This document shows, piece after piece, positions 1 to 9,036 of a DNA stretch of 48,990 nt. The stretch is taken from contig CAVOBC010000001.1 of the NCBI GenBank assembly GCA_963693635.1, positions 1-48,990 of the forward strand, written 5' to 3'. This DNA comes from CAVOBC01 sp963693635 (GTDB lineage Bacteria > Pseudomonadota > Gammaproteobacteria > Pseudomonadales > Azotimanducaceae). The notes under the pieces are model-generated. The model searched no databases. It saw only the letters and a program-made list of their open reading frames with translations, and had not been told where the DNA came from. The position numbers were made by a program, and so were the translations under genes. The number at the start of each line of letters is the position of its first letter. Position 1 is the first letter of the stretch.

Positions 1-32
1 TTGTCGCCGGGGTCAGGTTGTTCATCGGACAT
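1..32 (-). CDS. possible 5' end of a gene downstream of ilvE (partial)
   Basis: A minus-strand ATG at 32 opens a frame reading MSDEQPDPGD before the window ends. A G-rich stretch lies a few bases upstream and could serve as a weak ribosome binding site. It is in the same orientation as ilvE, 105 bp after its stop. Only ten codons are visible, so neither identity nor reality can be judged. A second ATG in another frame lies at 25. Confidence 0.25.
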   Translation of the reverse strand, partial: MSDEQPDPGD

Positions 33-137
33 GTGTCGCCCCCCGCCAGTCAAGCGGACTCGTTGGTCCGCAAACGAATCTCGCCACCGTTCTACGGGCT
101 GCGGTCAAGAACCGGCAACGCCCGTCACCTGCATAGA

Positions 138-1067
138 TTAGCGTACCAGAGTCGACCAGTCCGGGTTTGCGCTGCGCCGACCCATTACCTGATCAAAGTA
201 CATCGCTTGCAGCTTCTCCGTGACGGGACCACGGGCACCGCTGCCGATGACTCGCCCATCAACCTCGCGTATCGGCAGCACCTCGGCAGCCGTCCCCGTA
301 AAAAAGGCTTCATCCGCGATATACACATGATCGCGCGTGATCCGCTGCTCGGTTATCTTCAGACCCAGTTCCTCTGCGAGCGAGATCACGGTTGCGCGGG
401 TGATACCCTCAAGACAGGACGTCAGTTCCGGCGTCACCAAATTGCCACCCTCGACCAGGAAAACATTCTCGCCGCTGCCCTCAGCGACATAGCCCTCGTT
501 GTCGAGCAACAGCGCCTCATCGCAGCCGCTGTCGAGCGCCTCCTTCAGCGCCAGCATAGAATTGATGTAGTTGCCGTTGGCCTTGGCCTTGCACATCGTG
601 ATGTTAACATGATGCCGGGTGTAAGAAGACGTACGCACCCGAATGCCGTCGACCCGCGCCTCGGGGGTCATGTAGGCCGGCCACTCCCACGCGGCGATCG
701 AGCAATGCGGCTCCAGCCCCTCCGCCCGCAGGCCCATACCCTCTGAGCCGAAGAAGCAGATCGGCCGGATGTACGCTTCCTTCAAGCCATTCTCGCGAAT
801 GACGCGCACCTGCGCGTCGTTGATTTCATCTTTGGTATAGGGAATCGGAAACCCGAGAATGTGGGCGGACCGGAACAAACGATCCGTATGATCGTGCAGC
901 CGGAAAATCTGCGGGCCATCAGCAGCGGCATAGGCGCGCACACCCTCAAAGACGCCAAAGCCATAGTGCAGCGTGTGTGTCAGCACATGCACCTTCGCTT
1001 CGCGCCAGGGGAGCATTTCACCATCAAACCAGATGACGCCGTCGCGGTCGGCGAGGGAGGGTGCCAT
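138..1067 (-). CDS. ilvE: branched-chain amino acid aminotransferase
   Basis: Transaminates leucine, isoleucine and valine with 2-oxoglutarate/glutamate, the last step of branched-chain amino acid synthesis, in the cytoplasm with PLP. The 309-residue protein has the usual length of the family. The fold-type IV N-terminus is clear (VIWFDGEMLPWREAKVH, then THTLHYGFGVFEGVRAY), and the PLP lysine is most likely K162 in KANGNYINS. The C-terminal part keeps EGSGENVFLV and EGITRATVI, both typical of IlvE. It lies downstream of glnE in the same orientation with a 105-bp gap, the glnE-ilvE order seen in Pseudomonas. The ATG start at 1067 gives the expected N-terminus. D-amino-acid aminotransferases share the fold, but the length and motifs favour IlvE. 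Confidence 0.95.
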   Translation of the reverse strand: MAPSLADRDGVIWFDGEMLPWREAKVHVLTHTLHYGFGVFEGVRAYAAADGPQIFRLHDHTDRLFRSAHILGFPIPYTKDEINDAQVRVIRENGLKEAYIRPICFFGSEGMGLRAEGLEPHCSIAAWEWPAYMTPEARVDGIRVRTSSYTRHHVNITMCKAKANGNYINSMLALKEALDSGCDEALLLDNEGYVAEGSGENVFLVEGGNLVTPELTSCLEGITRATVISLAEELGLKITEQRITRDHVYIADEAFFTGTAAEVLPIREVDGRVIGSGARGPVTEKLQAMYFDQVMGRRSANPDWSTLVR

Positions 1068-1130
1068 GGGCAGTCTCAGCAGTCGGAAAAAGAAGCGCGC
1101 AATAGTAACACCTCGACAAATGCGGGCGAA

Positions 1131-1159
1131 CCTTTGAACCTATATAGACCTTTAAACCT
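1131..1159. repeat. 11-bp direct repeat upstream of ilvE
   Basis: Two near-identical 11-mers, CCTTTGAACCT (1131-1141) and CCTTTAAACCT (1149-1159), start 18 bp apart and flank a TATATAG block in the glnE-ilvE gap. The spacing is under two helical turns, so a paired operator is possible. No known regulator site was recognised, and the function is inference. Confidence 0.35.
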
Positions 1160-1172
1160 GTGTAGATAGAGT

Positions 1173-4028
1173 TCAGCCAGGATCGTCCACCGTCATCACG
1201 GACTCCCAGATGCGCAGCACGTCATCGCGTAGTGGCAGCAGGTGATCGCGGCTCGCGACTTTGCCGCCCAGCGCTTCGAAGTGCGCGAGTCGCCGATAGG
1301 CGAGCCATGCTTCCTGCAAGCGGGCGACATCGGCGGCGGGCAGCAACCCCAGCCCACCCAACTCATCGAGCAGTCGCATCTTGTCGCTCCAGACGGCGAG
1401 TGACGGAAACCGGCCGACGTGTGCGAGCACGAGATACTGCACCATGAACTCAATGTCGACGATTGCGCCGGCGCCGTGCTTCAGATCAAAGTTGTCGAGG
1501 TCGGCGCCCGCAAGGTCAATCGCCGATGAGATGAGTTCCACCGCAGCATCAATCGTGGACTCCCCTGCTTGCGGTGGCTCCGGGCGGCCGCCGCTCGATC
1601 CGGATGACAGATGCGCGCGCATGCGTTCGCGCATAGCAACCACCTCGGCCAGCAGCGGCGCGCTCCACTCACGCTGCAAGTGCCGCCGTCTGAGGTCGGC
1701 AAACAGCACCGCAAGCGCGGGGTCCCCCGCCACATAACGCGCACGCACCAGGGCCTGAAACTCCCACGTCCACGCATCGTTGGTCAGGTAGCGATCGAAC
1801 GCTGCGAGGGACGTGACCAAGGGTCCCTTGTTGCCCGACGGGCGCAAGCGCAGATCAACCTCGTACACGCGCCCAAATTGCGTGAGGCTGGTCAGAATGT
1901 GGACGACCCGCTGACCAAGCCGCGCGTAGAACATGCCGTTGCCAATCGGCGTCTCGCCATCCGTTTCGCCGCGCAGCGAGCCGTTGTGAATGAAAACGAC
2001 GTCGAGATCCGAGCTGTAGCCCAGTTCGACGCCACCGAACTTGCCGTAGGCCACCACGCCGAAACCCAGGTTGAGGGGTTGACCTGCCTCGTCCACAGGG
2101 CGTCCATGCCGCACCGTCAGATGGTCCCCCGCAATCTGCACCGCAGCTTCCGTCACACACGCCGCGATGTCGGTCAGCGCATCAGAAACCTGCATGATCG
2201 GCATCAGGTCGAGCAACTCAAGCACCGCCACCTTCAAAACCTGTGCGTGCCGGAACCGGCGCAACTCGTCCATCTGCTCTTCGAGGTTGCCGGCCCGGTG
2301 CAGACGCCGCTCAAGCTCCGCGGCCAACCACGTCGGCGACAGATCGATCTGCTCGGTGCGTTCATCGAGCAATTCGTAGAGCAGGATCGGGAACGCCCGA
2401 AACTGATCGGCAACCCAGGGACTGACCGCCGCCAGACGCACCATCCGCGAGACCGCGCCTGGATTCTCAAGAAGGTAGGCAACATAGGTTGACCGTCGCA
2501 GCACGACTTCCACGATGGGCAGTACCCGCTCCATCGCCGCGTCGGGGTCGGGCTGCGCGCCCACGAGGGCAAGCAGCGCTGGCATGAGCTTGTGGACGCG
2601 TTCGCGAGCGATCGACTGTACGGCGACTCTCTCAAGGGCCCGGTGCAGATGTCCGAGCAACGTCGCAACTCGCGCAGCATCCCGGAATCCCGCTCTTTCG
2701 ATCAGCGCTGCCGGCTGGTCGCGCCAGACAACCGGCCACTGCAGCCCGCCCTCAACGAGCGGCAGATCGCTTTCAGGCGCCGACGATACGACCGCGTTGA
2801 AGCAGCGACTGATCTTTTCTCGTGCGCGCTGCAGCGCTTCCCAATACGCCGGCCAGTCAGAAAAACCCATGGCCTCCGCAAGACGGGCCTTTCCCGCATC
2901 GGTGGTCGGCAGCCGCTGGGTTTGCTGGTCCCGTTCCGCCTGCACCGCGTGCTCGCTGTTGCGCAGAAAACAATAGCTGGCCCGCAAGTCCGCGGCGTCA
3001 ACCTCCGGCAGGCGACCCGCATCGGCGAGCGCGGTGAGCGCCGCAAGGAAATTGCGTTGTTGCAGCCCGGTCTCGGTCCCGGCCCAGACCAACTGCAAGG
3101 CCTGGACCGTGAACTCCGCGTCGCGGATGCCACCGGGGCCAAGCTTCAAATCGTCTTCGAGGTGGCCCTGGGCAACTTCTCGCGCAATCATCGCTTTCAT
3201 GTCACGCAGTGCATCGATGGCACCGTAGTCCAGATGGCGGCGGTATACGAACGGTCGCAGGGAGGCGAGGAAACGCTCGCCGAGCGCTACATCGCCTGCG
3301 ATCGCCCGCGCTTTGATGAACGCATAGCGCTCCCAGTCCCGGCCCTGTTGCTCGTAGTAAATCTCGAGCGCGGCCAGATGCGGAACGAGCGGACCGCTGT
3401 CACCGTAAGGCCGCAGGCGCATGTCCACGCGAAAAACGAAGCCGTCTGCCTGCATTTCATCGAGCGAGCGGATCACGGCGCGGGCAAGCGCCAGGAAGAA
3501 GGCTTGATTGCTCGTTTCGGCGTTCGACGGCGAAGGCTCGTCGAAGAAAAAGATGAGGTCGATGTCGGACGACAGATTGAGTTCACCGCCGCCGAGTTTG
3601 CCAAGGGCGAGCACGGCCATGTGCTGGACCGCGCCGGAACGCCCGACCGGCATGCCGAGCCTGGATGTGAGGTCGGCGTAGTGAACCCGATACGCCGCCT
3701 CCACACAGTCGTCGGCAAGACGGCTGAGATCACGCGTGGTCTCAGTGAGGTCCGCCCGCCGCGAGAGATCGCGGATGATGACGCGCATCATCTCGCGCCG
3801 GCGCCAGCGACGAAGGTCACGATCCAGGTGGTCGATCGCCAGGGCGTCAGCATCGAGCCTGCTGACGCCCTGCGCACCATCGACAAGTTCGCCCGTGCCG
3901 ATGATGTCCGCCAGTTGCTCGGGGTGCCGATTGATCGACTGCGAGAGGTATTCGCTGAGCGACATCGCCCGGCGAATGTCGGCGAGAACATCCGCGCTCG
4001 CGGGCGGCATCGCGTCAACAGCGTCCAC
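1173..4028 (-). CDS. glnE: bifunctional glutamine synthetase adenylyltransferase / adenylyl-removing enzyme
   Basis: Adds AMP to, or phosphorolytically removes it from, a tyrosine of glutamine synthetase in response to PII and glutamine, setting ammonia assimilation. The 951-residue length matches full-length GlnE. Both nucleotidyltransferase domains are present. The N-terminal adenylyl-removase has GKLGGGELNLSSDIDL, with the acidic pair at about D155/D157. The C-terminal adenylyltransferase has YGKFGGVELGYSSDLDVVF near residue 675. The conserved LKLGPGGIRDAEF and LKHGAGAIVDIEF motifs follow each domain. The start is a GTG at 4028 preceded by GGAGG four bases upstream; an in-frame ATG lies at 4010. 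ilvE follows in the same direction. Identity is certain from the paired domains. Confidence 0.97.
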   Translation of the reverse strand: MDAVDAMPPASADVLADIRRAMSLSEYLSQSINRHPEQLADIIGTGELVDGAQGVSRLDADALAIDHLDRDLRRWRRREMMRVIIRDLSRRADLTETTRDLSRLADDCVEAAYRVHYADLTSRLGMPVGRSGAVQHMAVLALGKLGGGELNLSSDIDLIFFFDEPSPSNAETSNQAFFLALARAVIRSLDEMQADGFVFRVDMRLRPYGDSGPLVPHLAALEIYYEQQGRDWERYAFIKARAIAGDVALGERFLASLRPFVYRRHLDYGAIDALRDMKAMIAREVAQGHLEDDLKLGPGGIRDAEFTVQALQLVWAGTETGLQQRNFLAALTALADAGRLPEVDAADLRASYCFLRNSEHAVQAERDQQTQRLPTTDAGKARLAEAMGFSDWPAYWEALQRAREKISRCFNAVVSSAPESDLPLVEGGLQWPVVWRDQPAALIERAGFRDAARVATLLGHLHRALERVAVQSIARERVHKLMPALLALVGAQPDPDAAMERVLPIVEVVLRRSTYVAYLLENPGAVSRMVRLAAVSPWVADQFRAFPILLYELLDERTEQIDLSPTWLAAELERRLHRAGNLEEQMDELRRFRHAQVLKVAVLELLDLMPIMQVSDALTDIAACVTEAAVQIAGDHLTVRHGRPVDEAGQPLNLGFGVVAYGKFGGVELGYSSDLDVVFIHNGSLRGETDGETPIGNGMFYARLGQRVVHILTSLTQFGRVYEVDLRLRPSGNKGPLVTSLAAFDRYLTNDAWTWEFQALVRARYVAGDPALAVLFADLRRRHLQREWSAPLLAEVVAMRERMRAHLSSGSSGGRPEPPQAGESTIDAAVELISSAIDLAGADLDNFDLKHGAGAIVDIEFMVQYLVLAHVGRFPSLAVWSDKMRLLDELGGLGLLPAADVARLQEAWLAYRRLAHFEALGGKVASRDHLLPLRDDVLRIWESVMTVDDPG

Positions 4029-4127
4029 ACAGCCTCCGAATGAGGGCGCGTCCAGCCCGGTGCGCGCGGTCGAAATTCGACGCGTTCAGAGCGGCAACCG
4101 GCTCTTCGCACGCCCCGAATTTTCTGT

Positions 4128-4157
4128 AGTTTACCGACATAATCACTTGAAAATCAA
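4128..4157 (-). promoter_or_regulatory. candidate sigma70 promoter for glnE
   Basis: On the minus strand TTGATT (4157-4152) and TAAACT (4133-4128) are 18 bp apart, in an AT-rich island about 100 bp upstream of the glnE start. Both boxes are imperfect. This is the best match in the 181-bp gap between the ATPase gene and glnE. Confidence 0.35.
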
Positions 4158-4209
4158 TCGCTTATATGTTGATTCTCAGATCTCCCGAGCGCCAGTCCGC
4201 CGTCGCTGC

Positions 4210-5997
4210 TTACTCTGTGCCCGAGAACGGCGCAACACGCATGACCTCGGCGAGAGTGGTCTGGCCACTTGCGATCTTCTGCGCACCCGACAGACGCAAG
4301 GTGCGCATGCCTTCCTTCATGGCTGCCATGCGCACCTTGCCGATGTCCGTGTACTCCCCAATCATCTCCTTGACGCTGTCTACCATCGGCAGCACCTCAT
4401 AGATGCCCTGCCGACCCCGATACCCGGTCTCGCGGCACTCAAGGCAACCGACCTGACCGTAGATGCGGGACGGCTTCCGCGCCTTCCACGGCGCGACGAG
4501 CGCCTTCCACTGATCGTCCGACACCTCAACGACACTCTTGCACTCCCGGCAGAGCGTTCGCACGAGGCGCTGGGCCATGATGCCGAGTACCGTCGCCTTG
4601 ATGAGATAAGGAGCGACTCCGAGTTCGAGCAAACGCGTGATTGCCGACGGCGCGTCGTTGGTGTGCAACGTGGAGATCACGAGATGACCGGTGAGCGCCG
4701 CCTGGATCGCCATCTCCGCGGTCTCAAGGTCTCGAATCTCTCCGACCATGATGATGTCCGGGTCCTGCCGCAGCAACGCGCGCACACCTTCGGCAAACGA
4801 GAGGTCGATGTTGTGCTGCACCTGCATCTGGTTGAACGAACCCTCCACCATTTCGATCGGATCCTCGATCGTGCAGACGTTCACCTCTTCGGTCGCCAGT
4901 CGTTTCAGGCTGGAGTAGAGGGTCGTGGTCTTGCCGGAGCCCGTCGGACCGGTGACGAGGACAATGCCGTTGGGGTTCTCGACCATCGCCTCCCAGCGAC
5001 CCAGATCCTCGTTGGCAAGGCCGAGTTCATCAAACGACTTGAGGAGGATTTCGGGATCGAAGATCCGCATCACCATCTTTTCGCCGAAGGCCGTTGGCAG
5101 GGTTGAGAGGCGCAGTTCCACCTCATTGCCTTCCGGCGTTTTAGTCTTCAGCCGACCGTCCTGGGGCCGGCGTTTTTCGGCAACGTCCATGCGCCCGAGG
5201 GTCTTGAGGCGACTGGTCACCGCGGTCATGACCGGCGACGGTAACTCATAGACGATGTGCAGCATGCCGTCGATGCGAAACCGCACGCCGCCGCGGTCGC
5301 GCCGCGGCTCTAAATGGATGTCACTCGCGCGTTGCGTGAAGGCGTACTGGAGTATCTGATCGACGATGTTGACGACATGGGCGTCATTCGCCTCCATGGT
5401 CTCAAGCTGCCCGATCTCCAGCATCTGCTCGAGATTGCTGAGGCCGCTCGTGGCGAGTCCGAGCGCGCTCGCCTTCTCGACGGACTGGGCCATCTGGTAG
5501 AAGCGGAGCGTGTAGCGGCGGATGTCTGCAGGATTAGACACGACCCGCCGCACCAGTTTGCCGGGGCAGGTCTGTTCGATCATCGGCTCCCAGGAGGACA
5601 CCCATGGCTCAGCGCTCGCGATCACGACCTCTACGTCCGTGACTTCCACCGCCATAATCGCGTGCCGGCGGGCAAAATCCGACGACATTACGCGCGTTAC
5701 CTTTTGCGCGTCGACCTTGAGCGGATCAATCCGCAGATAATCCTGACCCGCGCGCTCACACAACCAAAGCGTGAGCGCTTCGACGTCCAGACGCCTGCCC
5801 TTGTTGGCAAGATCCAGCGGTTTGTCCTCGCCGATCATCTCGATCGGGTGCCAGTCGAGCTGATCCTGGGTGCGGGATTTGAGCGACAGGGTGTCGGCAT
5901 CATTGGTACTGAGCCGACCGTCAGCAACGAGGTCGTTCAGCACCGAACGCAGATTCAGGATGATATCGGGCTTCTTGCGTAGGCCCTCGTCAATCAT
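4210..5997 (-). CDS. stand-alone GspE/PilB-family secretion or pilus ATPase
   Basis: A hexameric motor ATPase of the type II secretion / type IV pilus class. The N-terminal MshEN/GspE-like region (about residues 1-190) is followed by the C-terminal motor. Motifs seen are Walker A GPTGSGKTT, the Asp box around TIEDPIEM, Walker B with DPDIIMVGEIRD, and the His box GHLVISTLHTND. A zinc-type tetracysteine is present (LCREC about 30 residues before GCLEC). No gspD/F/G or pilC/D genes flank it, so it is an orphan, as such GspE/PulE proteins often are in gammaproteobacteria. It could power pili controlled by the Pil-Chp genes further along, but that is inference. I chose ATG 5997; an in-frame GTG at 6015 is the alternative, and neither has a clear ribosome binding site. 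It runs toward glnE in the same orientation. Confidence 0.9.
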   Translation of the reverse strand: MIDEGLRKKPDIILNLRSVLNDLVADGRLSTNDADTLSLKSRTQDQLDWHPIEMIGEDKPLDLANKGRRLDVEALTLWLCERAGQDYLRIDPLKVDAQKVTRVMSSDFARRHAIMAVEVTDVEVVIASAEPWVSSWEPMIEQTCPGKLVRRVVSNPADIRRYTLRFYQMAQSVEKASALGLATSGLSNLEQMLEIGQLETMEANDAHVVNIVDQILQYAFTQRASDIHLEPRRDRGGVRFRIDGMLHIVYELPSPVMTAVTSRLKTLGRMDVAEKRRPQDGRLKTKTPEGNEVELRLSTLPTAFGEKMVMRIFDPEILLKSFDELGLANEDLGRWEAMVENPNGIVLVTGPTGSGKTTTLYSSLKRLATEEVNVCTIEDPIEMVEGSFNQMQVQHNIDLSFAEGVRALLRQDPDIIMVGEIRDLETAEMAIQAALTGHLVISTLHTNDAPSAITRLLELGVAPYLIKATVLGIMAQRLVRTLCRECKSVVEVSDDQWKALVAPWKARKPSRIYGQVGCLECRETGYRGRQGIYEVLPMVDSVKEMIGEYTDIGKVRMAAMKEGMRTLRLSGAQKIASGQTTLAEVMRVAPFSGTE

Positions 5998-6015
5998 ACT
6001 CACGGCAAGCTTCAC

Positions 6016-6366
6016 TCGATGCAGGTTGAGCTAGAAGCTTACACCCTTTTCGGCAGCCTGCTGAGCGCCCAGCGGCCCGCGCGACGGAGCGTCGATACCA
6101 CCAGGAAACACCCGGGACGCTGCCACCGACCTGCAGTAATGTGGGCGGTTCAGCAATCATTCCTCTCGTTGGATGCGCGACGAACGGCCCGGCCGTCCCA
6201 CCGTCACCCGGCGCCGCAGACGTCCCACACAGCACCGGGGCAGCGGAACCTCGATGTCGACGCCCCGGTGTGCCATGCCGGGCGCCACGGCAGCTTCATA
6301 GTGCGACTCCCGCCGGTTGCTATAATCTCCCCTCATCTGTGTCTTAGAGCCGCCCGGACCGTCACG
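6016..6366. other. divergent intergenic region, ATPase gene / argA
   Basis: This 351-bp GC-rich stretch separates the minus-strand ATPase gene from the plus-strand argA. Apart from the argA -10 box at 6321-6326 I see no gene, repeat or RNA. Open frames crossing it have no family resemblance and look like GC-rich shadows. Confidence 0.5.
6321..6326 (+). promoter_or_regulatory. -10 box of the argA promoter
   Basis: A consensus TATAAT lies 40 bp before the chosen argA start, predicting a transcript beginning near 6333. The -35 region is poor (TTCATA about 20 bp upstream). The box argues that translation starts downstream of it, which supports the TTG at 6367. Confidence 0.5.
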
Positions 6367-7665
6367 TTGTCGAACATCTCCAACATCAATTGGTTCCGGG
6401 ACGCGTTTCCATACATTAACGCGCACCGGGACAAGACGTTTGTCATCGAAGTGCCCGGCGACGCGATCGATCACACCAACTTCGACAACCTGGCGGCTGA
6501 CATCGCCCTGCTGTCGAGCCTCGGCGTGCGGGTCGTGCTGGTCCACGGCGCCAGCCCGCAATTGGCGCGAATCCTGACAGCGCGCCAACTCCCCGGTGTT
6601 GACCTGGACAACGCCATCGGGGCAACCAGCGACGCGCAAATGACCGCCGCACTCCACGGTTGCGCGGAAGCGCGGATACATCTGGAGGCGCGTCTGTCGA
6701 TGGGCGTCGTTAACTCCCCGATGAAGCGTGCGGCGCTCACGGTGGCAAGCGGCAATTTCGTAATCGCCCGACCGCTTGGCGTCCGGGACGGCATCGACTG
6801 CGTACACTCGGGCGAGGTGCGCAGGGTTAATGTCGATGCGATCACACGGCAACTGGGAAACGGCAACGTTGTCCTCATCTCCCCCATCGGTTACTCGCCC
6901 TCTGGCGAGGTTTTCAGCCTCGCCGCCGGCACGCTTGCCCTCGCCGTTGCGCAGGGGATCGGCGCCGACAAACTCATCTGCCTGACAGCCGACGGCGGCG
7001 TCTTTGACGACAGCGGCACGCTGCTCGGCGAAGTTGATACCCGCACCACCGGCTTGACCGGCGCCGCGTCTCGCTGCCAGCGCGCGTGTGAAGCGGGCGT
7101 CCCGCGCGGCCACGTGATCAGCTATGGCGACAACGGCGCGCTCCTGACCGAACTCTTCACGCGGGATGGCGCTGGCACCCAGATTGTCCGCGAGAGCTAC
7201 GAGCAAATCCGCGTGGCGACCACGGAGGACCTGCCTGGCATCATCGAACTCATCACGCCGCTCGAAATTGCGGGCGTGTTGGTCAAACGCTCGCGGGAAC
7301 TCCTCGAGTCAGAGGTCGACCGCTTTTCGGTCATCGACCGCGACGGCATGACCGTTGCGTGTGCGGCGCTCTATCCCTTCGGGGACGCTGCCGAGGTCGC
7401 GTGTGTGGTCACCCATCCGGAATACCAGGGCGAGCAGCGCGGCGAGCGCATTCTCGCGCACCTTGAACGCACCGCGCAGAATGCCGGCGTCAACGAGGTG
7501 TTTGTACTCACAACCCAGAGCGCGCACTGGTTCATCGAGCGCGGCTTCGCTACCCGGGACGTGAGCGACTTACCCGCCGCCCGGAAATCGCTCTACAACT
7601 ACCAGCGCAAGTCCAAACTATTCGTCAAGTCACTTGCCGGGAGCGCCCTCCGAAAGGTGCCCTGA
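6367..7665 (+). CDS. argA: N-acetylglutamate synthase
   Basis: Acetylates glutamate with acetyl-CoA, the first committed step of arginine synthesis, usually feedback-inhibited by arginine. The 432-residue protein has the classic two-part layout. An amino-acid-kinase-like domain covers about residues 15-280 (NINWFRDAFPYINAHRDKTF, then VLVHGASPQ). A C-terminal GNAT acetyltransferase follows (VACVVTHPEYQGEQRGERIL, then FIERGF). The frame stays open upstream to 6019, but the homologous N-terminus begins at LSNISNINWF. The -10 box at 6321 also makes longer forms unlikely, so the TTG at 6367 is preferred. An argB-type kinase is ruled out by the GNAT tail. The gene stands alone, convergent with hemE. 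Confidence 0.93.
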   Translation: MSNISNINWFRDAFPYINAHRDKTFVIEVPGDAIDHTNFDNLAADIALLSSLGVRVVLVHGASPQLARILTARQLPGVDLDNAIGATSDAQMTAALHGCAEARIHLEARLSMGVVNSPMKRAALTVASGNFVIARPLGVRDGIDCVHSGEVRRVNVDAITRQLGNGNVVLISPIGYSPSGEVFSLAAGTLALAVAQGIGADKLICLTADGGVFDDSGTLLGEVDTRTTGLTGAASRCQRACEAGVPRGHVISYGDNGALLTELFTRDGAGTQIVRESYEQIRVATTEDLPGIIELITPLEIAGVLVKRSRELLESEVDRFSVIDRDGMTVACAALYPFGDAAEVACVVTHPEYQGEQRGERILAHLERTAQNAGVNEVFVLTTQSAHWFIERGFATRDVSDLPAARKSLYNYQRKSKLFVKSLAGSALRKVP

Positions 7666-7739
7666 GCACACGACGCATGCGACGAAATGACTTTCGAAAA
7701 ACCGCGCAGGTCGGGGCGGACCCGGGCACGCGACTTGCG

Positions 7740-8789
7740 TCAGGCTGACCGCAGCCCGGACGAGTGCTCGTGCACAAAGTCGACCAACGCCTTCACATTA
7801 TCGACGGGGGTTTGCGGAATAATGCCGTGGCCGAGGTTGAATATGTGACCGGGCCGAGACCCCACCTCATCGAGAATGCGCCGTGACTGATCCAGCACCG
7901 ACTGACGATCAGCACAGAGGACAATGGGATCCAGATTGCCCTGCACGCTGCGGTCGGCAAAGAGATCCCACGTTGCAGTGAGTGGCGTGCGCCAATCGAG
8001 GCCAATGACATCGCCGCCGGCGTCCGCCATCAGGGGCGCGAGGGCCGGGTTTCCGGTGCCAAAGTGGATCACGGGTACCCGCCCGCTGATCGCGTCAAAC
8101 ACCCGCTTTGAATGTGGCTGCACATACCGAAGGTAGTCGGACCCGGACAAGCAACCCACCCAACTGTCGAATATCTCAAGTGCGTCGACGCCCGAATCGA
8201 TTTGATAGTTGAGGTAATCGATGACGGCTTCACTCATTCGCGTCATCAACTCGTGCCAGGCGGCCTCGTCGCCATACATGAGCTGTTTGGCATGGACATA
8301 GTTCTTGGAACCGCCACCCTCTATGGCATAGGACGCGAGTGTAAACGGCGCGCCACCGAACCCGATTAACGGAATGTCGGACGGCAACTCTTGCAGGATC
8401 AGACGAATCGTCTCACCGATGTACGGCATCGTGTCGCGAGCTGGAATGACCTTGATCGCATCCACGTCCGCGCCGGTGCGCACTGGATTGTCGATGTTTG
8501 GTCCAACACCCGGCAAGTAATCGAGCCGCAGGCCCATAGGCTCAAGGATCGGCAGCAGGTCCGCAAACATGATCGCGGCATCAACGCCCAGAATGCGCTG
8601 GGCGTCGCACGTCACTCTGGCTGCACGCTCCGAGTCCTTGAAGAACGCAAGGCTCGGGGAGTCGCCCTTGACCTCATGGTACTCCGGCATATAGCGACCC
8701 GCCTGACGATGCAGCCAGATCGGCGTGACCTCAGTTATCTCACCCCGGCATGCGCGCAGGAAAGGGCTGGCGTGTACGGAATCTCGCAT
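7740..8789 (-). CDS. hemE: uroporphyrinogen III decarboxylase
   Basis: Removes four carboxyl groups from uroporphyrinogen III to give coproporphyrinogen III in heme synthesis; a cofactor-free cytoplasmic dimer. The 349-residue protein carries the signature PIWLHRQAGRYMPEY near the N-terminus, the substrate aspartate region IMFADLLPILEPMG, and the C-terminal FNLGHGIIPQTPVDNVKALV. The frame is open to 8852, but homologues begin near MRDSVHASPFLRACRG, so ATG 8789 is chosen; a GAGGG lies 13 bases upstream. The wording of the N-terminal third, such as LRACRGE, departs from the E. coli form, but function is not in doubt. It converges with argA across a 74-bp gap. Confidence 0.95.
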   Translation of the reverse strand: MRDSVHASPFLRACRGEITEVTPIWLHRQAGRYMPEYHEVKGDSPSLAFFKDSERAARVTCDAQRILGVDAAIMFADLLPILEPMGLRLDYLPGVGPNIDNPVRTGADVDAIKVIPARDTMPYIGETIRLILQELPSDIPLIGFGGAPFTLASYAIEGGGSKNYVHAKQLMYGDEAAWHELMTRMSEAVIDYLNYQIDSGVDALEIFDSWVGCLSGSDYLRYVQPHSKRVFDAISGRVPVIHFGTGNPALAPLMADAGGDVIGLDWRTPLTATWDLFADRSVQGNLDPIVLCADRQSVLDQSRRILDEVGSRPGHIFNLGHGIIPQTPVDNVKALVDFVHEHSSGLRSA

Positions 8790-9036
8790 CTGCTTTAGCG
8801 GTCCCTCAGCAAAACGCGGCAGTCTAGCAGCATTTGACGGCGTCACCGGCAACTTGCGCGCTGCGCCAGATCGACTAACCCCGTCCTGAACGGGCTCCTC
8901 GATTGTGGTCCTGGGACCCTGCCCCCAAGCCCTCGTCGCGATCTCGCCAGCGTGTCCGATCGCAGGCGCGTGCCGCGACCCCTGTGACCAGGGCGGATGA
9001 TTGCGTTACGAGCACCCGGCCCGGCAAAACAGGCAT

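Noticed and set aside
2592..4043. Long plus-strand frame antisense to glnE (483 codons)
   Set aside because: glnE is fully conserved on the other strand; the antisense frame is a product of high GC codon usage.
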